Below are positions 8,032 to 15,832 of a stretch of 45,688 bases of DNA, in pieces. The notes under the pieces were generated by a model. That model was not told the DNA's origin. It did no database searches and saw nothing but the letters and a program-made list of their open reading frames with translations. Both the position numbers and the translations under genes were made by a program. Source of the DNA: Labilithrix sp. (GTDB lineage Bacteria > Myxococcota_A > Polyangia > Polyangiales > Polyangiaceae). Location: positions 1 to 45,688 of the forward strand of contig JAHBWA010000064.1 in the NCBI GenBank assembly GCA_019637195.1, read 5' to 3'. Positions within the stretch are counted from its first letter, which is position 1. Each line of letters opens with the position of its first letter.

Positions 8032-8651
8032 CGGCGCACCTCGACCTCGCGCCACGCCGCGCGGTGCTTGGCGCGGAAGGCCTCGGCCGCGAGCGAGTAG
8101 GTCTCGGAGTCCGGTCCGTCGGCGAACGCGCGCGCGCGTTCGCTCTCGTCGAGCTCGTAGCCTAGGTACGCGTTGAGCGCGCGCACCCGGTGGTTGTCCC
8201 GCCGCGGCGGGACGAAGACGCGCGTGAGCGCGAGCTCGCGGAACGCGAAGACGTGGATCATCGACGCGAGCGTGCGACCGATCCCGCGCCCCTTCTCGGC
8301 GGCCGGCCCGATCATGAGCGCGAACTCGGCCGCGCCGTCGTGGATGCGGCGGAGGTCGGCGTCTCCGACGAGCCGGCCGTCGACGAACGCGAGGAAGCCC
8401 CGACCGCCGGCGGCGCGGAGCTCCCGCCAGAACTCGATGACGTCGCCGCGGGACATCTCCCCGGACCCGTCCATCATCGATGCGTTCTCGGACGCGTTGT
8501 ACCAGTCGCGGAGCTGCTCGGCGCTCCGCGCGACGAGCGACGCGTCGGGCTCGACCGCCTCGAACGAGCGATCCTCGCGGTCCCAGGTGAGGCGAAGCGA
8601 TGGTGGCATCGGCGAGACACAGGATGGCAAACCCGGAGCCTCACCCCACAT
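8028..8651 (-). CDS. GNAT-family N-acetyltransferase
   Basis: The 207-residue ORF begins at the ATG at 8651, with AAAGAG upstream. A later ATG at 8609 (MPPSLRLTW) would give 193 residues and fits the domain start about as well. The acetyl-CoA pyrophosphate loop is EKGRGIGRTL near 119-128, preceded by the strand EFALMIGP and followed by a RimJ/RimL-like segment (DNHRVRALNAYLGYE) in which aromatic residues close the fold. The substrate is not predictable. It heads a run acetyltransferase, response regulator, kinase, with a GTGA overlap to the regulator, so the three are probably co-transcribed. It is divergent from kamA; the link to beta-lysine acetylation is considered and left open. Confidence 0.85.
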   Translation of the reverse strand: MWGEAPGLPSCVSPMPPSLRLTWDREDRSFEAVEPDASLVARSAEQLRDWYNASENASMMDGSGEMSRGDVIEFWRELRAAGGRGFLAFVDGRLVGDADLRRIHDGAAEFALMIGPAAEKGRGIGRTLASMIHVFAFRELALTRVFVPPRRDNHRVRALNAYLGYELDESERARAFADGPDSETYSLAAEAFRAKHRAAWREVEVRR

Positions 8652-8959
8652 GAATTCTCTTTAATGACGCGCCGCGGGCCGCGCTCGGACGTCATTAACG
8701 GCGCTTCATGTGCGGCGCGGCGGAGATGAATTCTGGTTCATCGACCGCGAGCCATCTCGGCGATTCGCTTACGCATCGATGACCGCGAGCCGCGCGCGCC
8801 GCGCCGACCGCTTTGACCGCTCCTCGGGCGATCCCCAGACTCGCCGTCGATGCACACCCACGGGTCTCGAACCATCGATCGCATCATCCACCGCAGCTCG
8901 GCCGCCGACGTCGCCGGTCGTCGCCTCTCGGGACGCGCGCGGGAGGCCGAGCAGAGCCG
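8652..8959. promoter_or_regulatory. Divergent promoter region with inverted repeat between GNAT and kamA genes
   Basis: This 308-bp gap holds no credible gene. A perfect 9-bp inverted repeat, TTAATGACG (8661-8669) and CGTCATTAA (8690-8698), flanks a 20-bp GC-rich centre and starts ten bases from the acetyltransferase start codon. A second smaller dyad GATGAA-N6-TTCATC is at 8725-8742. The AT-rich arms in a GC-rich background suggest operator or promoter elements. Which of the divergent operons they control cannot be told. Confidence 0.45.
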
Positions 8960-10330
8960 ATGAGCGCGCTCGCGTCCTTCCCGCTCACGAGCCCGCCCCA
9001 CCCCCTCCACCGCGAGCTCCGCAGCGGAGAGTTCTGGAGGCGCATCCCCGCCTACGCCGACGTCGCGGAGCACGACTTCCGCGACCACACCTGGCAGGCG
9101 AAGAACACGATCACCAACGCGACGAAGCTCGTCGCCGCGCTCCGCGGCCTCGCGTCGCCCGAGCTCGTCGCCGACGTCGAGGAGGGCCTCGCGCGCTCGC
9201 CGATGTCCGTGCGCGTCACGCCGTACATCATGAGCCTGATCGACTGGGCGGATCCGGGCTCCGATCCGCTCCGCATCCAGTTCATCCCGCTCGCGTCGCG
9301 GCTCCTCCCCGACCACCCGGAGCTCTCGCTCGACGCGCTCCACGAGCAGGCCGACTCGCCGGTGCCGGGCCTCACCCACCGCTACAGCGACAAGGCGCTC
9401 TTCCTCGCGCTCGACACCTGCCCGGTCTACTGCCGCTTCTGCACGCGGAGCTACGCCGTGGGCGTGGACACGGAGCGGGTCGAGAAGGTCAGCCTCAAGG
9501 TCTCGAACGAGCGCTGGGCCCGCGCGTTTTCCTACGTCGCGTCGCGGCCGGAGATCGAGGACGTCGTCGTCTCCGGCGGCGACGCCTACCAGCTCCGCCC
9601 GGCGCAGATCGAGGAGATCGGCGACGCGCTGCTCAGGACGCCGGGCGTGCGGCGCGTCCGCTTCGCGACGAAGGGACTGGCCGTCATGCCGCAGAAGATC
9701 CTCACGGACGCGGCGTGGACCGACGCGCTCTCTCGCGTCGTCGACAAGGGCCGGAAGCTCGGCAAGCAGGTCGCCGTCCACACCCACTTCAACCACCCGT
9801 CGGAGATCACGGCGGTCACCGAGGAGGCGACTCGCCTGCTCTTCGAGCGCGGCGTCATCGTGCGCAACCAGAGCGTCCTCCAGCGCGGCGTCAACGACAC
9901 CCCCGCCGTGATGACGACGCTCGTGAAGCGCCTCGGCCACGTCAACGTGCAGCCGTACTACGTCTACGTCCACGACCTCGTGCAGGGCGTGGAGGACCTC
10001 CGCACGTCGGTCGACGTCGCGATCCGGATCGAGAAGCACGTCCGTGGCTCCACCGCCGGCTTCAACACTCCGACGTTCGTGGTCGACACCGCCGGCGGCG
10101 GCGGCAAGCGCGACGTCCACTCCTACCAGCACTACGATCGCGAGACCGGGATCAGCGTCTACGAGGCCCCGAGCGTCAAGCCGGGCCGCTTGTTCACGCA
10201 TTTCGACCCGCTCCACGGCCTCTCGAACGCCACACGGCAGCGTTGGGCGGACGGGCGCGAGCGGATCGCGATGATCCGGGCGGCGCTCGCGGCGGCCGCG
10301 GGAGAGAGGCAGGCCGAGTCATGCGCGTAG
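8960..10330 (+). CDS. kamA: Lysine 2,3-aminomutase-like radical SAM/PLP enzyme
   Basis: A 456-residue radical SAM aminomutase. The iron-sulfur cluster motif is CPVYCRFC (Cys154, Cys158, Cys161). The PLP lysine is Lys383 in VVDTAGGGGK, matching the family PGGGGK motif. The two Asp residues that hold the side-chain amine of lysine in Clostridium KamA align with Asp339 (YVHDLVQG) and Asp376 (VVDTAG). This favours a lysine-like substrate over glutamate. The conserved HTHFNHPSEIT and NQSVLQRGVND blocks are present. The C-terminal Cys cluster (C-x-C-x-x-C) that binds zinc in characterised KamA is absent; the tail instead ends KPGRLFTHFDPLHGL and a helix. It starts an operon: the next gene overlaps its stop by 10 bp. 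Confidence 0.9.
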   Translation: MSALASFPLTSPPHPLHRELRSGEFWRRIPAYADVAEHDFRDHTWQAKNTITNATKLVAALRGLASPELVADVEEGLARSPMSVRVTPYIMSLIDWADPGSDPLRIQFIPLASRLLPDHPELSLDALHEQADSPVPGLTHRYSDKALFLALDTCPVYCRFCTRSYAVGVDTERVEKVSLKVSNERWARAFSYVASRPEIEDVVVSGGDAYQLRPAQIEEIGDALLRTPGVRRVRFATKGLAVMPQKILTDAAWTDALSRVVDKGRKLGKQVAVHTHFNHPSEITAVTEEATRLLFERGVIVRNQSVLQRGVNDTPAVMTTLVKRLGHVNVQPYYVYVHDLVQGVEDLRTSVDVAIRIEKHVRGSTAGFNTPTFVVDTAGGGGKRDVHSYQHYDRETGISVYEAPSVKPGRLFTHFDPLHGLSNATRQRWADGRERIAMIRAALAAAAGERQAESCA

Positions 10331-11331
10331 GCCTCGCGTTCAACCTGAAGCGCGTGAAGCCCAAGGCCGGCGGCGCCCACGACGAAGAGGCCGAGTACGA
10401 CGCGCCGTCGACGATCGAGGCGATCGCGGAGGCGATCACGGCGCTCGGCCACGACGTCGTGCTGCTCGAGGCCGACGCGACCTTCCCGGCGGCCCTCCTC
10501 GGGGCCCACGTCGACGTGGTGTTCAACGTGTCCGAGGGCGCGAGCGGACGGGGCCGGGAGGCTCAGGTCCCGGCGGTGCTCGAGCTCTTCGGCGTCCCGT
10601 ACACCGGCTCCGACCCCGCCGCCCTCGTGACGACGCTCGACAAGGCGGTGGCGAAGGGCATCGTGCGTGACGCCGGGATCTACACACCGAGCGCGGTGGT
10701 GATGACCTCGGGCGAGGAGCCGCTGCCCGCCGGATTCACGTTCCCCGCGATCGTCAAGCCGGTCGCCGAGGGGAGCAGCAAGGGCGTCCTCCCGGCGAGC
10801 GTGGCGGCCTCCGAGGACGAGGCGCGCGCGCTCGCGAGCCAGCTCGCCACGCGCTACGCGCAAGGCGCGCTGGTCGAGGAGTACCTCCCGGGCCGCGAGC
10901 TCACGGTCGCGATCCTCGGCGACACCGTCCTGCCGCCGATGGAGATCGTCCTCCGCACGAAGGATCCGTTCCCCGTCTACAGCTTCGACCACAAGCTCGA
11001 GCCGACGGACGAGGTCGCCTACGAGGTCCCGGCGAAGATCCCGAGCGAGCTCGACCGTGAGATCCGCGATCTCGCCGCCCGCGCGTTCGCCGCGCTCGGC
11101 TGTCGCGACGTGGCGCGGATCGACGTCCGCCTCGACGCCGCGGGGCGCCCGGCGTTCATCGAGTGCAACCCGCTCCCGGGCCTCACGCCCGGCTGGTCGG
11201 ATCTCTGCCTCATCGCGGAGGCCGCGGGCATCGACTACACGACGCTCATCCGCAGGATCCTCGAGCCCGCGTCGAAGCGCGCGCGGAGGGCGACGCTCCC
11301 CGAGCGCGAGAGCGCCTCCTTCTCGCTCTGA
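10321..11331 (+). CDS. D-Ala-D-Ala-ligase-like ATP-grasp enzyme, first of two
   Basis: A 336-residue ATP-grasp ligase whose ATG lies inside the end of kamA (10-bp overlap, out of frame). The N-terminal domain contains VVFNVSEGASGRGREAQVPA, then LFGVPYTGSDP, both typical of D-Ala-D-Ala ligases (N-x-x-E-G, E-x-Q, Y-T-G-S). The central domain has the ATP-binding Lys146 in VKPVAEGSSKG, and the C-terminal domain the metal-binding block RIDVRLDAAGRPAFIECNPL followed by PGLTPGWSD. Such enzymes activate a carboxylate as acyl-phosphate and join it to an amine. True cell-wall Ddl genes are usually near mur/fts genes; none are here, and the aminomutase neighbour suggests a beta-amino acid substrate (inference). 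Confidence 0.88.
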   Translation: MRVGLAFNLKRVKPKAGGAHDEEAEYDAPSTIEAIAEAITALGHDVVLLEADATFPAALLGAHVDVVFNVSEGASGRGREAQVPAVLELFGVPYTGSDPAALVTTLDKAVAKGIVRDAGIYTPSAVVMTSGEEPLPAGFTFPAIVKPVAEGSSKGVLPASVAASEDEARALASQLATRYAQGALVEEYLPGRELTVAILGDTVLPPMEIVLRTKDPFPVYSFDHKLEPTDEVAYEVPAKIPSELDREIRDLAARAFAALGCRDVARIDVRLDAAGRPAFIECNPLPGLTPGWSDLCLIAEAAGIDYTTLIRRILEPASKRARRATLPERESASFSL

Positions 11332-11350
11332 GCGCCGACCCACCCGAGCC

Positions 11351-12418
11351 ATGCACCGCCGAGCCCACGACCATCCGCCGCTCCCGCGCCTTCACGAGCG
11401 GCCGCGTGGGCCCTCCTGGCCTTGCCGGCCGGAGGCGCGCGTCCTCCTGCTTACGCCGCTCGACCCAGCGCCGCGGCCCGACACCGACCTCGCGTCGGTC
11501 TCCCGCGAGCTGGAGAGCTCGCTCCGCCGCGGACGCTGGGACGTCGTCCACGCGCCGGTCGCGAGCCTCGACGACGTCGGGGCGGCGGTCTGCGAGCTCC
11601 GTCCGGACGTCGTCTTCAACGCATGCGAGGCGGTCGGCGGCCGCAGCTCCGACGAGCCGCTCGTCCCGCTCCTGCTCGAGCGGCTCGGGGTCCCCTTCAC
11701 CGGCAGCTCGTCGCGCTGCCTCCGCCTGTGCCTCGACAAGTCCGCGGCGTCCAGCGCGCTCGCGCGCGCCGGCGTCGCCGTGCCGCCGACTTACGGCGTC
11801 GGCGCCGCGGTGCCCGCGTCCGCCTTCCCGCTCATCGTGAAGCCGGAGCGCGAGGACGGCTCCGTCGGGATCGACGCCGACTCCGTCGTCCACGACGAGA
11901 TCTCGCTCGCGCGCAAGGTCGCGGCGCTGGCCGCCGACCGTCTCCCGGCGATCGTCCAGGGCTACGTCGAGGGCCGCGAGATCTCGATCTCGCTCCTCGG
12001 TGGCGCGAACGGACGCGTGCTGTCACCGGGCGAGATCGTCTACGACGACCGCGCCTTCGCCGGCCGAGCGCGCATCCTCACGTACGCCTCGAAGTGGCTC
12101 GAGACCTCGGTCGACTACGTCTCGACGCGCTCGGTCGAGGCGGCGCTCGCGCCCGAGCTCCTCCAGCGGCTCGCCGCGCACGCGCGCCGCGCCGCGGCGG
12201 CCCTCGGGATGCGCGACTACGGCCGCGTCGACTTCCGCGTCGACCGCGCCGGGCGCGCGTTCGTCATCGACGCGAACCCGAACTGCGATCTCTCCCTCGG
12301 CGGCGGCTTCATGCTCGCGGCCGGCCGCGTCGGGCTCGATCACGAGCAGGTCCTCACGACGCTGGTCGCGAGCGCGCTCGCTCGCGCGGAGGCGCTCGCC
12401 CGCTCGACGGCGGGATGA
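11351..12418 (+). CDS. Second, divergent ATP-grasp ligase
   Basis: A 355-residue product from the ATG at 11351, 19 bp after the previous stop. The first 30 residues are Arg/Pro/His-rich and not domain-like, so the real start could lie a little later. The body shows the same fold as its neighbour: VVFNACEAVGGRSSDEPLVP, then LGVPFTGSSSRC, ATP-site Lys164 in LIVKPEREDGSVGID, and the metal block GRVDFRVDRAGRAFVIDANP then NCDLSLGGGF. The tail after the metal block differs from Ddl (no LPG-x-T loop), so its acceptor differs too. Having two ATP-grasp enzymes suggests two sequential bonds or two different joined units. Its last bases overlap the MATE gene start (ATGA). Confidence 0.85.
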   Translation: MHRRAHDHPPLPRLHERPRGPSWPCRPEARVLLLTPLDPAPRPDTDLASVSRELESSLRRGRWDVVHAPVASLDDVGAAVCELRPDVVFNACEAVGGRSSDEPLVPLLLERLGVPFTGSSSRCLRLCLDKSAASSALARAGVAVPPTYGVGAAVPASAFPLIVKPEREDGSVGIDADSVVHDEISLARKVAALAADRLPAIVQGYVEGREISISLLGGANGRVLSPGEIVYDDRAFAGRARILTYASKWLETSVDYVSTRSVEAALAPELLQRLAAHARRAAAALGMRDYGRVDFRVDRAGRAFVIDANPNCDLSLGGGFMLAAGRVGLDHEQVLTTLVASALARAEALARSTAG

Positions 12419-13815
12419 GCGAGAGCCCGGCGGACGCGCTCGCGCGGAGGACGCCGGGGCGCGGCCTCGTCCTCATCGCGCTGCCGCTCGCGTTGAGCGC
12501 GGGCGTCCGCTACGCCGTCGAGCTCTCGACCGCCTACTGGATCGGCAAGCTCGGCGTCGCGTCGCTCTCGATCGCGACGGCGCTCGGCACGTTCATGTCG
12601 CTCGCGTACATGTTCGCGGGCCTCACCAGCGCGGGCACGTCGGCGGTCATCGGCCGCGCGCTCGGCGAGGGACGGCGGCGCGACGCCTCGCGCATCGCGC
12701 AGAAGGTCACGGCCGTCGCCCTCGTGCTCGGCGCCGCGGTGGCCGTCATCGCGCTCGTGGCCTCGAAGGCCGCGCTCGACGCGCTCGCGCTCTCCGGCGA
12801 CCTGCGCGTCGAGGCGTCGCGCTACCTCCACGTCCTGCTCCTGGGGCTGCCGCTGTCGTTCGGGATGATGGCGATGACCGGCGTGCTCGTCGGGCTCGGC
12901 AGACCGCGCGCGAGCATGATCGCCAGCACGGTGTCGTTCGGCGTCACGTTCGTGACGACGCCGCTCCTCCTGCGAAGCGCCGGCACGGGCGTGTGGGGCG
13001 CCGGACTCGCGCAGATCGCCGGAGAGGCGGCCGGCTACCTCGTCGGCCTCCGCGCCCTCCGCGCGCACGCGGGCGCGACCGGCTCGATGCCGTGGAGGGA
13101 GCGCGTCGCCGACGTGCGCGAGCTCTGGCCGGTCTTCCGCGTCGGCGCGCCGCTCACCGCCGACGCCGTCGCGCACGGCGCCGTGTGGTTCGTCCTCATC
13201 GCGTTCCTCTCGCGCTACGGCGGCGAGTACGTCGCGGCCCAGGGGGCGGAGGAGCGACTCAGCCAGGTCCTCAACATTCCGACGGACGGGCTCGCGCCGG
13301 CGGCGGCGACCCTCGTCGGGTACAACCTCGGACGCGGTCGCCGGCACGAGGCCCTCCGCGTCGTCCGGCTCGCGCTCGGCGTGGTCGTGACCCTCGCGGT
13401 CGGTGGCGCGCTCGTCCTCCGGCTCGCCCCCGGGCCCGTCGTGGCGTGGATCTGCAGCGAGCCCGCGTTCGTGGAGGTCGGGGCGGAGATCCTCGCGATC
13501 GCGTCGGTCGGGCTCGTCTTCCTCGGCGCGCGCTCCGTCCTCGAAGCGACCTTCGGCGCGATGGGCGACACGACGCCCCCCGTCGTCGTCGGGCTGGTGA
13601 TCACGCTCGCGCGGATCCCGCTCGCGTACGTGTTCGCGGTCAAGCTGGGTCACGGCGGCCTCGGCGTGGCGTGGGCCGTCAACTCGACGCTCGCGTTGCA
13701 GACGCTGGCGCTCGGCGCGCTCTTCGTCGTCCGCTTCGATCGCGCGCGCCCCCACGCTCCGCCTCCGCGGGACGCGAGCGCGGCCGCAGGTCCGACGAGC
13801 GCCGCGCGGACTTGA
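12415..13815 (+). CDS. MATE-family efflux transporter
   Basis: A 466-residue polytopic membrane protein with about 12 hydrophobic segments in two homologous halves, the MATE multidrug/metabolite exporter pattern. Family-like features include GLTSAGTSAVIGRALGEGRR in the first half, with the counterpart PAAATLVGYNLGRGRR in the second, and the repeated small-residue helices near 60-80 and 300-320. MATE proteins exchange Na+ or H+ for organic cations or metabolites. The start codon overlaps the stop of the ATP-grasp gene (ATGA), so translational coupling is likely and the natural cargo is probably the product of the three upstream enzymes (inference). Confidence 0.9.
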   Translation: MSESPADALARRTPGRGLVLIALPLALSAGVRYAVELSTAYWIGKLGVASLSIATALGTFMSLAYMFAGLTSAGTSAVIGRALGEGRRRDASRIAQKVTAVALVLGAAVAVIALVASKAALDALALSGDLRVEASRYLHVLLLGLPLSFGMMAMTGVLVGLGRPRASMIASTVSFGVTFVTTPLLLRSAGTGVWGAGLAQIAGEAAGYLVGLRALRAHAGATGSMPWRERVADVRELWPVFRVGAPLTADAVAHGAVWFVLIAFLSRYGGEYVAAQGAEERLSQVLNIPTDGLAPAAATLVGYNLGRGRRHEALRVVRLALGVVVTLAVGGALVLRLAPGPVVAWICSEPAFVEVGAEILAIASVGLVFLGARSVLEATFGAMGDTTPPVVVGLVITLARIPLAYVFAVKLGHGGLGVAWAVNSTLALQTLALGALFVVRFDRARPHAPPPRDASAAAGPTSAART

Positions 13816-13848
13816 CGCCGGACGCGCCGTTGGCAGTAGCCTAAGGGA

Positions 13849-14454
13849 ATGGCGAACGACGCGCGGAACCTCGACTTCGTCCTCTCACGCCGGAGCGCCA
13901 CCAAGCTCGACGCGCCGGGCCCGACGCCGGAGCAGCTCGAGCAGGTGCTCCTCGCGGCGGGCGCCGTCCCCGACCACGGGCTCCTCCGGCCCTTCCGCTT
14001 CGTCATCGCCGAGGGCGAAGGCCGCGCTCGCTTCGGCGACGCGCTGGCGGCGACGGCGGCGGAGCGCCGGCCCGAGGCGCCGCCGGCGCTCCTCGAGAAG
14101 GTGCGCGAGAAGGCCTTCCGGTCGCCGACGGTGGTGGTGCTCATCGCGTCGCCGAGGGCGGGCAAGATCGAGACGTGGGAGCAGAACGCGACGGCCGCGT
14201 GCGCGGGCTACGCGATCGTCCTCGCCGCGCACGCGCTCGGCATCGGCGCCGTCTGGAAGAGCGTCCCGTTCACGAAGGGCAAGGCGCTCAGCGAGACGCT
14301 CGGCCTCGGCGAGGCCGAGGAGATGCTCGGGTGGATCCACCTCGGCACCGCGACGCGCGAGGGGGAGCTCCCTCCGCGCGCGCCGCTCGCGCTCACGGAG
14401 ATCGCCTCCGTGCTCGACGGCGCCGGCCGAAGGCCCTACGGGCCGCTCGGGTGA
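13849..14454 (+). CDS. Nitroreductase-family (YdjA-like) flavoprotein
   Basis: A 201-residue protein with AAGGGA four bases before the ATG. It has the nitroreductase opening LSRRSATKLDAPGPTPEQLE, with the FMN-binding Arg-Arg-Ser, then PDHGLLRPFRFVI as in the YdjA/TydJ branch, and an inner helix EQNATAACAGYAIVLAAHALGIG-type segment that covers the flavin, followed by GAVWKS. These enzymes use NAD(P)H to reduce nitro or quinone compounds, usually as dimers. It begins 33 bp after the MATE gene and could be the last gene of that operon, or be independent. The physiological substrate is unknown. Confidence 0.88.
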   Translation: MANDARNLDFVLSRRSATKLDAPGPTPEQLEQVLLAAGAVPDHGLLRPFRFVIAEGEGRARFGDALAATAAERRPEAPPALLEKVREKAFRSPTVVVLIASPRAGKIETWEQNATAACAGYAIVLAAHALGIGAVWKSVPFTKGKALSETLGLGEAEEMLGWIHLGTATREGELPPRAPLALTEIASVLDGAGRRPYGPLG

Positions 14455-14517
14455 GGCGTCCCCGGCGGACCGCGCGCGCTCGACGGTGACCACGCTTTCG
14501 GCCAAGATGCCGAGCTC

Positions 14518-15603
14518 ATGGCCCACGAGGCGCTGCTCGAGAAATACGACGATCTGTTGCCCGCGCTGCGCGCGCGCGGAGAGACGCTCATCGCGGAGAT
14601 CGCCGCGCTGCTCGCGTCCGATCCCACGCTCAAGGTGCACTCGGTGACGTTGCGGCTGAAGAGCCGTGAGAGCCTCGCGCAGAAGCTCGCTCGGCCGGAC
14701 CGCAGCTACCGCGACCTCTGGACGATCACCGATCTCATCGGCATCCGCGTGATCATGTACTTCGAGGACGCCGTCGACCGCGTCGGCGAGCTGCTCGAGG
14801 CCCGCTTGCCGGTCGACTTCGGGCACTCGGCCGACAAGCGCCGCCGCGAGCCGACCGAGTTCGGCTATCGCTCGCTCCACTACGTGTGCCGCACGGGCGG
14901 CGATCTCCCGGCGAGCGCCCGCTTCGAGATCCAGGTGCGCACCGTGCTCGAGCACGCGTGGGCCGAGATCGAGCACGATCTCGGCTACAAGGCGTCGGAG
15001 GCCGTGCCCTCCGCCGTCCGCCGGCGCCTGAACCGCCTCGCCGGGCTCCTCGAGCTCGCCGACCAGGAGTTCTGCGCGATCCGCCGCGACCTCGAGAGCT
15101 ACGCCGACACGCTTCCGGCGCGCATCGAGGCGGCCGCCGCGCCCGTCCAGCTCGATCGATTCTCGCTCGTCGCGCTCCTCGACTGCGCCGAGGTGAACGC
15201 GCTCGACCGCGCGATCGCCCGCGTCCTCGAGAAGGATCTCGGCGAAGAGCCCTTCTACCCGGACTACCTCCTCAAGATGCTCGCCTCGAGCGGCGTCCGC
15301 ACGGTCGCCGACGCGCGCGCGGGCGTCGCGCGACATCAGGACGCCATCGCCGCGATGGTGAAGCCCTACTTCGCCTTCGCGTGGGAGACGTGGCAGCTCT
15401 CGCCGGACCGCATGGCGCGCGTCTTCCGCGGCTACTCGCTCTTCTTCCTCGCGCACGTCGAGGTGCTCCGGACGTCGACGCTCCGCCTCGACAAGACCGA
15501 GCGCCTCGCGCGGCTCTACCGCGAGCTCGACTACCCCGACGACGCCGGGACGGCCCACCTCGTCGCGAGCAGGCTGGTCGACACCTTCGGCGACCTCGGC
15601 TGA
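14518..15603 (+). CDS. RelA/SpoT-domain nucleotide pyrophosphotransferase with helical C-terminal domain
   Basis: A 361-residue protein. The synthetase domain occupies about 20-195: LRLKSRESLAQKL (Lys48, Arg50), DLIGIRVIMYF with metal ligand Asp72, EFGYRSLHYV (114-123, the G-loop tyrosine) and EIQVRTVLEHAWAEIEHDLG (137-156) with metal ligand Glu137. No HD hydrolase, TGS or ACT domain is present, so it is a small-alarmone-synthetase type enzyme. About 165 C-terminal residues are helical and match nothing I know. Proteins of this build include ppGpp synthetases and toxic tRNA-modifying or (p)ppApp-making variants; the sequence alone does not decide. There is no small antitoxin gene immediately next to it. 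Confidence 0.85.
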   Translation: MAHEALLEKYDDLLPALRARGETLIAEIAALLASDPTLKVHSVTLRLKSRESLAQKLARPDRSYRDLWTITDLIGIRVIMYFEDAVDRVGELLEARLPVDFGHSADKRRREPTEFGYRSLHYVCRTGGDLPASARFEIQVRTVLEHAWAEIEHDLGYKASEAVPSAVRRRLNRLAGLLELADQEFCAIRRDLESYADTLPARIEAAAAPVQLDRFSLVALLDCAEVNALDRAIARVLEKDLGEEPFYPDYLLKMLASSGVRTVADARAGVARHQDAIAAMVKPYFAFAWETWQLSPDRMARVFRGYSLFFLAHVEVLRTSTLRLDKTERLARLYRELDYPDDAGTAHLVASRLVDTFGDLG

Positions 15604-15832
15604 GCTTCAGACGCGTCGGTCGCGGCGCGCTCGCCGAAGCCCGTGCGCTCGCGCGCCGCGCCCACGCCCGCAGGACCTTCGCCGTTCATCCATCTGAATT
15701 TGCTTCATTTTCTACGATCCAGGGCTTCACCGCACGAAATGGGCGCGGCGCATGTCGATCTCGCGCGGCCTCGAGCGTCGTCCATACGAACCACCCACGA
15801 GGCGCCGCCGGCGCCGTGCGAAGGAGAGGCCG
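15604..15832. promoter_or_regulatory. Leader and probable promoter region of the YCII gene
   Basis: A 229-bp gap on the plus strand with one AT-rich patch around 15690-15722 (TTTGCTTCATTTTCTAC context). This is the kind of island that marks promoters in this GC-rich DNA. No inverted repeat of note was found. Confidence 0.35.

Noticed and set aside
8860..8890. A tRNA T-arm-like GGTTCGA on the minus strand before kamA
   Set aside because: The five bases on either side do not pair and no anticodon or acceptor stem can be built around it.
8028..10330. GNAT plus KamA as the AblB/AblA pair making N-epsilon-acetyl-beta-lysine osmolyte
   Set aside because: The genes are divergent, the GNAT is short and RimJ/RimL-like and belongs to the two-component operon. 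Kept only as an alternative; the ATP-grasp/MATE context fits better.
10321..11331. Housekeeping D-Ala-D-Ala ligase of the cell wall
   Set aside because: Not excluded by motifs, but there are no mur or fts genes nearby and the gene overlaps an aminomutase and is next to a second ATP-grasp and a MATE exporter.
14518..15832. A toxin-antitoxin pair with the RelA/SpoT protein and the YCII protein
   Set aside because: They are 229 bp apart, the YCII gene has its own ribosome site and likely promoter, and YCII proteins are not known antitoxins.
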